Below are positions 25,259-38,174 of a stretch of DNA of 64,000 nt, piece by piece. Each line of letters begins with the position of its first letter. The first letter of the stretch is position 1. The position numbers and the translations under genes are program-made. The DNA comes from Helianthus annuus (lineage: Eukaryota > Streptophyta > Magnoliopsida > Asterales > Asteraceae): positions 94,621,264-94,685,263 of the forward strand of contig NC_035433.2 of the NCBI RefSeq assembly GCF_002127325.2, given 5' to 3'. Below the pieces are notes generated by a model, which was given only the letters and a program-made list of their open reading frames with translations, ran no database searches and was not told the DNA's origin.

Positions 25259-27291
25259 GCCACATCCTCATCCTGCACCCTTAACTGATGGTACCCGGAC
25301 CGCAAATCTATTTTTGAAAACCAACTTGCCCCTTGTAACTGATCGAAGAGATCATCGATTCGGGCAACGGGTATCGGTTTTTCACCGTCAGCTTATTCAA
25401 CTCTCGATAATCGATGCACATGCGCATCGAACCATCTTTCTTTTTGACAAAGAACAGGCGCTCCCCATGGCGATACACTCGGGCGTATAAATCCCTTATC
25501 GAGCAATTCTTGTATTTGTACCATTAACTCCCGCATTTCAGTTGGGGCCAACCTATAAGGAGCCTTGGCTACGGGTTTGGCATCGGGATACAATTCAATC
25601 TTAAAATCCACTTCGCGTTCTGGTGGAAGCCCCGACAAATCTTCCGGAAAGACATCAAGAAACTCGTTCACGACTTCAATCTCTTCTATCTTAGGGGTAT
25701 TCTGCTTAGTATCCACCACGTAGGCTAGGAATGCCTTGCTTCCATTTCGTACATACTTGTATGCTTGAACTATAGAACAAAGCTTCGAATTAATATTCCT
25801 TTCCCCTTGTATGCTTACTTGTTTTCCTCCCGGTGTGAGCACATGGATCACCTTCTTCTCACATTGAATTTCAGCATGATGTTTAGCTAGCCAATCCATG
25901 CCAACTATAACCTTAAATTCCCCCAATACCATGGGAATAAGATCAATAGCAAACGTCTCGTCTTCAATGATAATTTCACAATTTCTACAAACTTCGTGCA
26001 ACAAATAACTCTTACTATCGGCTATCTCTACTTCTAGTGGCACACGCATTCTTTCGATTCTAAAAGAGGGGTGTGACACTAATTCGCTTGATACAAATGA
26101 TCTACTGGCTCCAGTATCAAATAACACATACGTAGGCATCAAGTTCAATGAGAATATACCTGATACAACATTCGGGAGGTCCTTTGCCTCTTCAGTCATG
26201 ATCTGAAACATCCTCCCCTTAGCCCTTGGGGCTTCCTCCTTTCTTGCTTCCTTATCAGTTTTCTGTTGAAGCTTGGGACACTCAGCCTTAATATGACCCG
26301 GTTGGAAACAGTTGTAGCACGTTCTGGAAGGATTAGGACACCTATAGTATGGATGTCCCTCTTGACCACAATTGTAACAGCCCTTCTTCCCTTTCAAACA
26401 CTCCCCCGTGTGTAACTTTCCGCACGTTTTGCATTTCGGAATGCTACCCTTCGCCTTATCCTTCTTGCTCTGATCTTGAAATTTCGGTTTCTTTGACGGG
26501 TTTGAGCTGGAAACATTCTCAGACACTCTCTTTTCGCCTCTTTCTGCGTGTCTTCTTAATTCAATCTCCCTATCTCGGGCCAAGTCAATGAGCTCATTCA
26601 AAGTTTCACATTTAGCGGGAATTATGAACTCCCGATATTCAGCCTTCAACATACCGTAATAGCGGTTTATCTTCATTCTTTCCGTTCCTGCTATATCTTT
26701 ACAGAATTTCAGCTTGTCACGAAAAATGTTGGTGATTTCATCAATGGTTTCATCTTTCTGACGAAGATGTAAGAAATCTTCTTGGATCTTGTCAATGGCA
26801 GATTGCGGACAGTGGTACTTTAGAAAAGGTTCCTTGAACTCTTACCATGTCAAGACTTGAACTTTTTCTTCCCCAATCTCTTTACTATAAACATCCCACC
26901 AGTCTTTAGCTCGGAGTTGTAGCAAACCGGTGGCGAACATCACTTGATCCTCCTTTTCACAATGACTCCTTATGAACACCGCTTCAGTACTTGCAATCCA
27001 CCTTTGACATGCTATAGGATCAATTTCTCCTTTCAATGGTAATGGTTTGCACGCCATAAATTCTTTGTATGTGCATTTGCGAGTTCCTTTCTTTCCTTGC
27101 ATTTCACCAATCATTCCCTTCAACTCGTCCATCTTACTCGCCATCATTGTTTCTACCACTTCCAGCACATGACTTTCTACTTCTTAGGCTAAATGAGGAA
27201 TACTTGCTTGCATTGCCCTTCCAATCTCTTCCGAGATCATAGTTTTCAGTTGTTCTTGTTGTGTCGCTTCATCCTCATTCGTATCCGTCAT
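25259..27291 (-). pseudogene. Element E: gag, protease and N-terminal RT
   Basis: Minus-strand ORF starting MTDTNEDEATQQEQ at 27291. The capsid region is interrupted by TAA at 27184-27186 and TAA at 26842-26844. From about 26676 the frame stays open through a K-rich segment, the knuckles CYNCGQEGHPYYRC and CYNCFQPGHIKAEC, protease LFDTGASRSF with VIVGMDWLAKH, and the linker to RT ([14 protein letters not shown]). Just after that, about 2 nt are missing (near 25450), followed by a second 1-nt deletion near 25365, so RT changes frame twice before the solo LTR at 25253. In an intact element gag, protease and pol would form one polyprotein. Confidence 0.9.
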
Positions 27292-27899
27292 CTACACATA
27301 AACATCATTCTTTATTTCAAGCATTCAGTCATCCTTTCCATCATATAATCATTCTAATAGTACATAACTTCCTTTGAAAACCCCACATGCATACATAATA
27401 TCATTCTTTAGACTCTTATTATAACATTCTATTAATCCTTGTATGATATAAAACATCAAACAAAACATCACAATTGAAATGAGCTGAAAATGGTATCCAC
27501 CGTAAGTTACGGTGGTCACCGTAACTTACGGTGGCACCTTTTTCCTTACGGTAAGAAGCTACTGATTTACGGTAGAGAATTTTGTCCCACTGTCTACCGT
27601 AAGCTACGGTAGCCACCGTAGCTTACGGTGACGCCCAGCATACTATGATAAATTTTCTTATTTTGCAGCCATCTTTCCGACCCGTTTTAACCCATACTAA
27701 TCCATTTCACCCCACACCTTTCCACATCATCCCGTAATGATTTCCCTAACATTCCATATGTTATATAACCAAATTATTTATAATGCAAAAATTCAAACTT
27801 TAAAGGTACTTACTTGCTTCGCGCCGCGGAACGAACACACACTTCACACGAGCTTTCGGTTTGAGTTCAAGCATCCGTTGCTTAAATCCCTCAAACCTA
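27292..27899 (-). other. Leader of element E with palindrome cluster
   Basis: Untranslated leader between the primer site and gag ATG. Four palindromes with the core ACCGTA..TACGGT lie at 27497-27515, 27517-27533, 27594-27612 and 27614-27630, with arms of 7-9 bp and spacers of 1-3 nt. A weaker one (CTTACGGTAAG) lies at 27545-27555. The rest shows no structure that I recognise. Confidence 0.8.
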
Positions 27900-27913
27900 G
27901 GCTCTGATACCAA
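27900..27913 (-). promoter_or_regulatory. Primer binding site of element E
   Basis: Minus strand TTGGTATCAGAGCC, immediately after the LTR end; initiator tRNA-Met type. Confidence 0.88.
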
Positions 27914-27915
27914 CT

Positions 27916-29569
27916 TGTAGCGTCCATAATTTTTCTTTTTAAATTATCTCAATAACAACGTACTTTTCTAACGAAATTTGGGCATGACCCGTTTGTAAAA
28001 GAAGTAGTCCCCTGTTTTTCATAAACAAAATATCATTTAACATACGCTACGTTTCAAAAGATATAATGTACTACATTAAAACGGACCTTGGTTACACATA
28101 CGAAACCATCATGCTAAATTACTTACAACCGACTAAGTTTTAAAAAGACGAACATGATAAAGTTTAAGCTTTTAACTACTAGACATAGCTAATGGGACAA
28201 AACATATTAACATTGTCTTCTTTACAAAAGTTGCGGAACGCATGACGAGCTTGAAGTGTGTTCGGACCGGGCGAAGCTTGTCATTAAACTTGAGTTTTAC
28301 CTACATCACAACAACAAGTAAACTTCATTAGGACTAAAATTCTTTCTTTTAACTCAAGATTCCATCTAGTGGATTTATAGTCACGATGCCATTTGCAACT
28401 CTCTAATTACCATTTCTTTCATTCTTGCATTCTATTCTTTTGACCCATTCATAAAAGGGCCCAAACATACGAATTCATTCTATTACATACTAAACCATCA
28501 TATTCGATCCATTTAATAAATTCTACACAAGTACTTTTTCAGGATTGATTCAATTTAACATATCATATGGTAAAACGACAGTATGATAAATTCTGAATTT
28601 GTACAAGTAGCGTACCTCGGTCTTGATTCCCTTGTTGCTTCACTTGACTCGAACTTTCTTCCTTAACGCCTACATATAACCATTCATTCTTTTAATTTAT
28701 GTTTCATACTCAATTACACATATCGATCAATAAAACATCATACAATTTACTCATGCTTCATAAACATATTCAATTCACATAAAGTTTATGACTTACAAGA
28801 CTAACATTTTCATTGAGGCATTTTGTCAAACACTTGGTGTGCACATTATCAACAAAGCACAAGGTACAAGTGTTCATAGCATAATCCTACATGTTCCCTT
28901 TTCTAGTCTAACAAGAAACAATCGAATTCACATATTTCTTTCATCCTACCTTAACTTATCTAATTTCTCTATCACATACAGATTATGTATCAATTCACCT
29001 CCATAAGCATATTATCATAATTCATCATGTTCATCTTTTTCCTACAACAAGTGGGTATGAACCCTAATCATCCAAACAATCAAAATTAAACAAAATCCTC
29101 AGTCTATTATGAAATCTTAACTCACAATTACACAAGATTTCCACATAATTTCATGATTGGGTTAAAACCCACTTTCTAGAAATCACCAAATCAGAATTTT
29201 CGACTTACCTTGTGTTGAACAAGCTTAGATAGTTAAAGATTGGAGCTCATGCATCAATTTAGGCCCTTAATTCCTTCCTAATCTTGTGATTTTCTGAAAG
29301 TTAGGGTTTGTTCTTGGCCTCTGTCCTTTTGATCGATCCCACAAACACACCAGAATGTGTGTTTGTGTTTTCCCTTTTTCTTTTATTTGTTTTAACCGAA
29401 ACTTTCATTCTTTTTAACAAGTTTAGTCCCTTCACTTACTTAGTTTGTTTATTTGTCATATAAGCTTCCTTCTAATCAAGTTACTAGTATAACTACTTAA
29501 CTAGGTTAAATATAACATGTCTAGACATTTTAAATAACATAAATAAATTGCGTATTTTGGGGTGTTACA
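27916..29569 (-). mobile_element. Right (5') LTR of element E
   Basis: Pairs with 17456-19116. Its outer end (GGTGTTACA on the plus strand) abuts the CTTGC duplication at 29570-29574. Confidence 0.9.
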
Positions 29570-29574
29570 CTTGC

Positions 29575-30182
29575 GCCGTCAGAAATGCAAGAGCTGTCAA
29601 CGCAACTTCAGGAGCTATTGGATAAGGGATTTATCAGACCAAGCTTCTCGCCATGGGGAGCTCCAGTATTGTTTGTTAAGAAGAAGGACTGTAGTTTCCG
29701 CATGTGTATCGACTACCGCGAGCTGAACAAATTGACCATTAAGAATCGATATCCTTTGCCAAGGGTTGATGACCTGTTCGATCAACTGCAAGGTTCGAGC
29801 TTTTACTCCAAGATCGATCTTCGATCAGGTTATCACCAGTTGAGAATTCAAGAGGAGAGCATTCCAAAGACTGCCTTTAGGACTCGCTATGGACATTACG
29901 AGTTCCTGGTCATGCCGTTTGGTTTGACAAACGCGCCAGCAGTATTCATGGATTTGATGAACAGAGTCTGCAAGCCCTATCTCGATAAGTTGTGATCATG
30001 TTTATTGATGACATTTTGATCTACTCGAAGACAGAGGAAGAACATGAGCAACATCTAAGGGCTATTTTAGAACTGCTTAAGAAAGAGAAATTGTACGCAA
30101 AGTTCTCGAAGTGCGAGTTCTGGTTGCGTGAAGTTCAGTTTCTTGGTCACGTAGTTAACGGAAATGGAATTTATGTGGATCC
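29575..30182 (+). pseudogene. Element F pol, second piece (reverse transcriptase)
   Basis: Continues the polyprotein cut at 17455: [13 protein letters not shown], the RT fingers ([19 protein letters not shown]), CIDYRELNK, and the palm with FIDDILIYS near 30003. A 1-nt deletion near 29990 (LDKF to LDKL then stop) shifts the frame just before the catalytic box. The piece ends in GIYVDP where LTR G is inserted, with GATCC duplicated. Confidence 0.9.
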
Positions 30183-32444
30183 TGTGACAACTGTCAAATT
30201 TGCATGCATCCGTGCATTTAATTAATATTGATTCATGCTTAATGAATGTGCTTAATTACAACTGTTGATTAAACTGCTTTCTGATTTCTGATACATACAT
30301 ACACACGCATCACATTCATACTGTCACTCCATTTATTACACACAAACTTTAGTGACAAACTTGATGCACAAAGCACAGTTAGCACACTGAACGAATAACC
30401 CAGAAAACATGCTGACAATGCCAGCACCTAGACAGACAATGTTTTGAGGCCAGTATGAGCCAGAGACAGGATACTACACTAGTAGGGAGTGTAGGGAAGT
30501 GAGGACCATAAAACTGCGTCACTAGGTGATAGTTATAGTGCCGGAAAGTGACTAAAACACACTTTAAATGCAGAATTCTGCACTTAATAAACAAAATTCA
30601 GCATTTAACTATGGTAGTAAAGTGCAAAAGCTTGGCAAAATAGTCCTAGATACTTTCCAAAGTGTTGGGAATTAAATGTGTCACATAAAGTAACATAAAA
30701 GACACCTTATTGATTAATTTAGCACTTTAACGGGACAACACCCAACCGAACAACCGGACTTTACCCGGAACACAAAAATATTGGCAAACACATTGTTTTT
30801 ATTTTTCTGAGCTAGTTAGGGTCCCCGAACACCCTAACACACTATATATTTAATAACACCCATAAACCACTAACTTAACACTTGATTTCTAACTAATTAA
30901 GTTAACCACCATTAAAACTCAACTAAACCAACCCCCCCCCCCCCATAACCGGTTCTAGTAGTGGCCCCACCCACTTGATTTTTTCTTCATTATTTATTTG
31001 GTTTGTATTGTACTAAAGAAACACATGAACTAATGGATCAAAGTATGTTGGGAGAATAATTATATAAACCACAAGACATCCATGATCATCATCTTCTACC
31101 ATCAACAACACTCAAAATTCTCTGTCTCTCTCCTTGGTTCGGCCGTGAGCCACCACAACCACCACCACCTTCATTCAATCACTTTCATGCAATCTACATA
31201 CTTACAAGGGTGCTAGAGATCCTACAAGCAAGCTTGGTGTGTTTGGAAGTTCAAGGACCGCTCTCGTTTTCTTTTAACCACCACATTTACACTCTTGAAC
31301 TCCCCTAGCCTTGTGCTAGTAGTAAGTGTCTTAGATCTTCATCTTCTTCATATTTTTGATGGATAATAGTGAAAAGAATGGTGAAATATCAAGAAACACT
31401 AAGAACATAATCAAGTCTTGGAACATAAACTAACAAAGTGGTGAAGTATGGGTAAAATAATGAAGAAATCATGTTATTCTTGTGTTGTTATGCTTGTTGT
31501 TTGTTGTATGCTAGTTGAAATGATATGGTTCATCACATGGACTTGCTAGATCATGTTTAAGAACATGAACTAGCAAGATGTGAAAGTTAGAGATATGTGG
31601 ATAATGGAATCATCCACACATAAACTATGAACTTGAATAAATACATGTTTTCTTGAAAAATAAAGATCAAAATAGGATGCAATCTTGTAGGTCTAAAGAT
31701 CCATGAGTGGTTTTTCGAAAGAACCAAGTGAGAAGTATGAGTTTTGTTAAAACTTGGATCTTACACAAACTTAACATATTTTTAGTGGATAAACAAGTGT
31801 AGAAACACTTGTGTAACAAGAAAACTTCACAAAGAAATATTTTTAGAAATCATGACTAGAAGTTGTAAATATTCAAACTCTTCAAAAATAAAGATTTTAA
31901 GGAACCAATCACATTTTGGAAGATAACAAGACTTACTAAGTATGCTAGTAAGTTACTACATGTTTTTATAAATTTTTTTTCAAGTTCATAAGTTTATGGT
32001 TTATGCTTTTTTTGTCAAGATTGGTAATTAGAGATAGTATGTTGATGATTGAGAATTGATTGAATGATTTTACAAAAGAAAATGATATGCTAATAAGCAT
32101 GGACGCCTCCATTTACAAAGGAAACTCTGGCGAAATTTTTCTAAAATTTCAACACTTAGAAAATATTTTTCTAACAAGTGTTACAAATATATTTTTAACT
32201 CGGTTTTCAAAATAAACTTCGCTATGATTTTATTTACAAAAATACCAAGTGCCGGAGGTTGATTTTCGTAAATAAAATTTGATAAATATATATTTAGGAA
32301 AATATATTTTATACTAAAACGCTTGTGTGATTGTTTGTTTATATTGTGAACTAGTTGTATTATTTTTAGGATAAAATAATATAACTTACAAAATACCATG
32401 GAAATTACAACTCCAAAATAATACCAAAAATTACAAGGAATAAA

Positions 32445-33099
32445 ATATTTAAGTTACACACGTAATATTGAGAAATCTAACAAGAAAACGTAACTTATGA
32501 AATATTCCGGGATATACCATTACACTATATTTTTGGTAAATATTATTTTGGAAATGAAAGAAGTGAAAATATGATTTCGTAAATATTACCAAGTATATCA
32601 TATTTTTAACAACGAGAAAATATATTATTTTTGGGAGTTAAAAATATATTTTCCTAGTATATTTAGAAGATATAGAATTTTTGAGAAAAATATATATTTT
32701 CTGGGACAACACATGATTGGACAAAATAAGTTATATATTTAAGTGAGACTTGAAATATATGGTTTTGGAAAAATATATTGGGAATATATATATTAACATA
32801 TTTTTATTTGGAACAATACACCGAAGTACGACGCCATTACTTGGCAAGATATACAGATATAAACACGAAAATACATGTATAAGATACCCCCACCCTCGGG
32901 AAGGAAATACAAAGTTACAATACTTGAGAAGTAGGAGTACAAAATATTGATTAACAATTATTCCAAACACTAACTATAGTTTAAAGTTAAAATAATTATT
33001 TTAACTAATAATTATAACCTGGAATAATTATGGGAACACAAGAAACGTAACTCAAAAACCTTCATACTAAGCAAAGGCACAGCCCGTTCGTCTAATAGA
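32445..33099 (+). repeat. 655-bp tandem duplication in LTR G (first copy)
   Basis: The segment from ATATTTAAGTTACACACG to CGTCTAATAGA is repeated at 33100-33109 plus 36611-37257; the second copy is split by LTR H. The two copies differ by few substitutions. The duplication must predate insertion of H, because H sits ten bases into the second copy. Confidence 0.88.
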
Positions 33100-33109
33100 A
33101 TATTTAAGT

Positions 33110-36100
33110 TGTCACACCCTGGCTTTGCGGAAGCGTGGGTTTATTTGGTGTGACTTCTTAATACCATAGCTTAATCACAACAAAGCTATATGAAAGTAAA
33201 ACCATGATGATCATCCATTCATTCAAGTTTTAAAAGTAAAATACGACAACATTGTTTTCAAACGTCGACACATGCAACGAAAATACAACACAACAAAATA
33301 AAATCTTGTTCATAAGACACAACCACATAACATGAAATAACATAGTTTAAGACTTGTGACTCGTCCAGGCAAAAGTCACAACCCCTAAACTTGGATGACA
33401 TCACTTCTCTACGCAGCATGAAGACATAGCATACCTCGCCAGATCCCTAATTCCCTGAAATACATGTAAGTTGAAAAATCAACAAAAGTTGAGCGAGTTC
33501 ATGTGAAAGTGAGTATGTAAAACCTTTTTAATACATTTGTATGTATGAAAATCCCTGGTATGTAGCAGATAAGGAAAAAGAGATCACCATTGGGTTGCAA
33601 AGCCAATGATATGTGTGAAGTGCTGTAGGAATACTCAAACCTAGCAGATTTTTGCATCGGGCTCAAAGTCACCCCGAGGTCCGTACAGTTGGGCCTGGAG
33701 TTGGGCTCGCTACACCCAGATAGATCTACCGCTAATGACCCTCGGTCCTACAATGAGGATTAATGGCCCCTAGTTTCCGCCTACCCACTCACATGATCTA
33801 AGTAGTAACCCTCCTTACGCTAACCATACCATGTATAAAAGTATCCGTGATCATAGTAACATGTATTTCACCCCCGAAGTATAAAAACTGAAAACAGTTA
33901 AGAGAAAAGGGGGACATGAACTCACAGAAGTGCGTCTCGAAATAGTCAATCCCAATCAACCTGCTGCGTGACGACCTACACGTACTAACTTCTATTAGAC
34001 GGACGGCCGTGCCTTGGCTTAAGGTTTAACGTTTTTGGGAAATAGTTAGACAACTATTTCGTATTTACACTCCTTAATTATTTAATAAGTATTTTCCTTC
34101 CCAAGGATGGGGGTTTTAATACATGTGCGTTTTTATAATTCCGAAAATATATTCTTAAGTCTCACTTGTAAATATATTTTAAATCACTTGTCTAAAATAT
34201 TCTGATTCCAAAATATACATATTTTTCCCAAAAATATTATATTTTATCTCATACAATTTCCAAAATAATACTTTATCAAAATACACATTTAAGAGTGTTT
34301 TCCGAAAAGACATAAGTTACATTTTAAGGTTCGCGTTGTAATAACAATACCAGTGTAACTTAAATATTTGTTTGTGAGGGCGTTGGTATTATTTTGGAGT
34401 CGTTACTTCTCAGTGTATTCAAGTTATATTATTTTTACTCTGAAAATAATATATCTAGTTCACAAAATAATCATATAATCACACAAACGTTTTACTATGA
34501 AATATATATTCTAAATGTATATTTAACAAGTTTTATTTACGAAATTCCACCTCCGACACTTGGTTGTTTTGTAATAAAAATCGTGGCGAGGTTTATTTGG
34601 AAAAACAAGTTAAAAAAATATATTTATAAGCACTTGTCACAAAATATTTCTAAGTGTCATATTTCTAGAAAAATTTCGCCAGAGTTTCCTCTGTAACTGG
34701 AGGTGGCCACGCTTACTAGCGTATCATTTTCTTTTCAAAATTCAATCAAACAATTTATCAACCATCAACATACAACATTTAAGCATCAAACTTGACAAAT
34801 CAAGTCTAAATCACAAACTCATGAACTTGGAAGTTGTGTAAAAATATGTAGTAACTTTCTAACATATTTAGTGGATCTCGTCATCTTTAAAAATAAAATT
34901 AGTTTCTTGAAAACTTTATTTTTAAAGAACTTGTAGTTTTACAACTTCTAGTCAAAATTTACGAAAATATTTCTTTGTTAAATCTTCTTGTTACACAAGT
35001 GTTTACACACTTGCTTTTTCACTAAAATGCTTGTAGTTTGTGTAAGATCCGGGTTTTAAACAAGACTTGCATTTTTCACTTGTTTCTTCCGAAAAACCAC
35101 TTGTAGATCTTTAGATCTACTAGTTTAGAACCTTATTTTACAAGAAAAATTATAGTTACACAAGTTCATGTTTCATGAGTGGAAGGGTTCATCATCTTTC
35201 ACAACTTTTACACTAACATATTACTAGTTCATGTTTCATGAACATGATCTAGTATGGTTAGATGGTGATCCATCCCACTACTAGCAACTAACAACATCAA
35301 GTAATCACAACTAGACAAGATTTTCATGATTTACACCACTAGTTTCTCTTTATCCAACATATTCATCTTACTTTCAAGACTTTAAGTTAGGATCTTGTGT
35401 GTTCTTGATTTTTAACCGTTAAATCACTTATTAACCACTTTAAACAAGATCACGAGGATGTTTAGAAGCACTTACTACTAGCTCGAGGCTAGGGAAGAAA
35501 CAAGACGTAAACAAGGTGGATAAAAGAAATATAGAGAGGTTCTTGAGCTTCCGAGTGCACCGGGCTTGCTTGAATGATCTCTAGCACACTTGTATGTATG
35601 TAAAATGACTAGATCGAAACTTGATGATGGGTGGATGATGGTTGGTGGTCTCGGCCGAAGACAACAAAGGGGAAGGAGAGAGAGCAATTTTTGGTTTGGT
35701 GATTTGTGAAATGAGGGTTATAACCTCTCATGCTTATTTATAATCCATTTCCCCATTATCCATCATATAGTATGTTAGTTAGATACTAGACAAGCTTATT
35801 AAAATAATCAAGAAATTGTGGGGAGTGTCCCCACTCCACAACCGTTCGAACTAGGGGGGGTATGGTTGGTTTGTAATGTGATAGTTAGGATCTAGTTATG
35901 TTCTAATGATATTAATTAGAGTATTAAGTGTGTAGTATAATACAAAGGGTGTTAGGGTGTTCGGGGACCCTAACTAGCTCAGAAAAGTATAAACTATGTC
36001 TTTGACAATATTTTTATGTTCCGGGTAAAGTCCGGTTGTTCGGTTGGATATTGATCCGTTAAAGTGTTAAGTAAGCATTTAAAGTGTCTTTTATAGTGTT

Positions 36101-36610
36101 TTTAGTGACACAATAAATTCCCGACACTTTGGAAAGTGTCTAGTATTATATTACCCAACTTTTGCACTTTACTAGTTATATTAAATGCTGAATTTTTGTA
36201 TAAAGTGCAGAATTTTGTATTTAAAGCATGTTTTAGGCACATCCGGTCATTATAACTATCACCTAGTGACGCAGTTTTACAATCCTCACCTCCCTACACT
36301 CCCTACTAGTGTAGTAATATATTCCCGGCTCATACTGGCCTCCGAGACAGTGTCTGTCTAGTGCTGGCTATGTCAGCATGTTTACTGGGTTATCCGTTCA
36401 TGGTGCTAACTGTGCTTTTGTGCATCAAGTTTGTCACTATAGTTTTGTGTGTAATAAATAGAGTGACAGTAATAAAGTATGATGCATGAATATGTATGTA
36501 TCAGAAATCAAGAAGCAGTTTAACCACAATTGTAAGCAAGCACAGTAATTAAGCATTAATTAAATATTAATTAATTTGTACGGATACCTGGTTTGGTGAG
36601 GGTTGTCACA
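33110..36610 (-). mobile_element. Solo LTR H, inverted and nested in LTR G
   Basis: On the minus strand it starts TGTGACAACCCTCACC (36610) and ends GGGTGTGACA (33110), 3501 bp. The 5-bp flanks are TAAGT (33105-33109) and CAAGT (36611-36615), a target duplication with one mismatch. It belongs to the same family as A, F and G, so one family has inserted into its own LTR. No coding region seen. Confidence 0.9.
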
Positions 36611-37257
36611 CAAGTTACACACGTAATATTGAGAAATCGAACAAGAAAAGGTAACTTATGAAATATTTCGGGATATACCATTAAACTATATTTTTGGTAA
36701 ATATTATTTTGGAAATGAAAGAAGTGAAATATGATTTCGTAAATATTACCAAGTATATCGTATTTTTGACAACGAGAAAATATATTATTTTTGGGAGTTA
36801 AAAATATATTTTCCTAGTATATTTAGAAGATATAGAATTTTTGAGAAAAATATATATTTTCTGGGACAACACATGATTGAACAAAATAAGTTATATATTT
36901 AAGTGAGACTTGAAATATATGGTTTTGGAAAAATATATTGGGAATATATATTAATATATTTTTATTTGGAACAATACACCAAAATACGACGCCATTACTT
37001 GGCAAGATATACAAATATAAACACAAAAATACATGTATAAGATACCCCTACCCTCGGGATGGAAATACGAAGTTAAAATACTTGAGAAGTAGGAGTACAA
37101 AATATTGATTAACAATTATTCCAAACACTAACTATAATTTAAAGTTAAAATAATTATTTTAACTAATAATTATAACCTGGAATAATTATGGGAACACAAG
37201 AAACGTAACTCAAAAACCTTCATACTAAGCAAAGGCACGGCCCGTTCGTCTAATAGA
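36611..37257 (+). repeat. 655-bp tandem duplication in LTR G (second copy, main part)
   Basis: Repeats 32455-33099 after the interruption by LTR H, then continues as the unique right part of LTR G, including the GTTCATGTCCCCC motif near 37331. Confidence 0.87.
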
Positions 37258-38174
37258 CGTCAGTCCACTGTAGGTAGTCGTGTTGGCTGAGGAGACTTGG
37301 GTTACACATACTGAAGACGCAATACTGTGAGTTCATGTCCCCCCCTTTTTTTCTTTACTGTTTTCAGTTTTATACTTCGGGGTGAAATACATGTTACAAA
37401 CTATTACAGACATTTATTTACATGGTATGGTTAGCGTAGGGAGGGTTTACTACTAGATCATGTGAGTGGGTAGGGCGATTAAGGCCATCAATCCTCGTTA
37501 TAAGACCGAGGGACATGAGTGATAGATCTATTTGGGTGTAGCGAGCCCCACCCCTGAGTCCGCAGAATGGACCATGTGGTGACTATGTCTTCCAGCTGAA
37601 GCCCGGTAACAAATCTGCTAGGTTTGAGTCTTCCTGCATCACTTCACATATCAATGGCCTTGCAAACCATTGGTGATCTCTTTTTCCTTATTGCTACATA
37701 CCAGGGACTTACATACATACTTACAACATTTTCAAAGGATTATACATACACACAAACAAACACTTGAACTCGCTCAACTTTTGTTGATGTTTTTCAAACT
37801 TCATGTATTTAAGGAAATTTTAATGGATCTGGCGGGCGTTGGAAGTTTTTATGCTGCGTTAAGAATAAAGATGTCATCCATGGTCTTTGAGTTTGGACGG
37901 TGTGTCTTATTCCTGGACGAGACATGTTTTCCAAACCTTGGTATTATTCAATATCTTTTGACAAGTCCTTAATGAAATCAAAAACAATTTGTACGATTTG
38001 TAAAACTTGAATTTAGTGTCTACGTTTTAAAACAATGTTGTTATGTTTTTAACTTATTTAATGGATGACAAACCTATGGTTTTATCATATAGTTAATGTT
38101 ATGATTGAATGCAATGATATTAAGAAAGTCACACCATAATCACGCTTCTGCAAAAGTCAGGGTGTGACAGATCC

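Larger units (their letters stand above)
17456..29569 (-). mobile_element. Element E: complete minus-strand Ty3/gypsy element
   Basis: LTRs at 17456-19116 and 27916-29569 (about 1.66 kb each) begin TGTARCGTCC and end GGGTGTTACA. A primer site lies next to the right LTR (27900-27913), and a polypurine tract next to the left LTR (19117-19136, read on the minus strand). Gag, protease, RT, RNase H, integrase and chromodomain lie between in the order expected for minus orientation. By eye the LTRs differ at about 20 positions plus small indels, roughly 1.2%. The element is dead: stops, frameshifts and a solo LTR interrupt the coding part. Confidence 0.92.
30178..38174 (+). mobile_element. Solo LTR G, compound (contains tandem duplication and nested LTR H)
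   Basis: The LTR proper is 30183-38169: it starts TGTGACAACTG, ends GGGTGTGACA, and is flanked by GATCC (30178-30182 and 38170-38174). Without H (3.5 kb) and the extra copy of a 655-bp segment it would be about 3.8 kb, the size expected for the A/F/H family. A TATA-like TATATAAA lies near 31062. A G/C homopolymer run lies near 30932-30944. Neither strand carries a supported gene. Confidence 0.9.
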
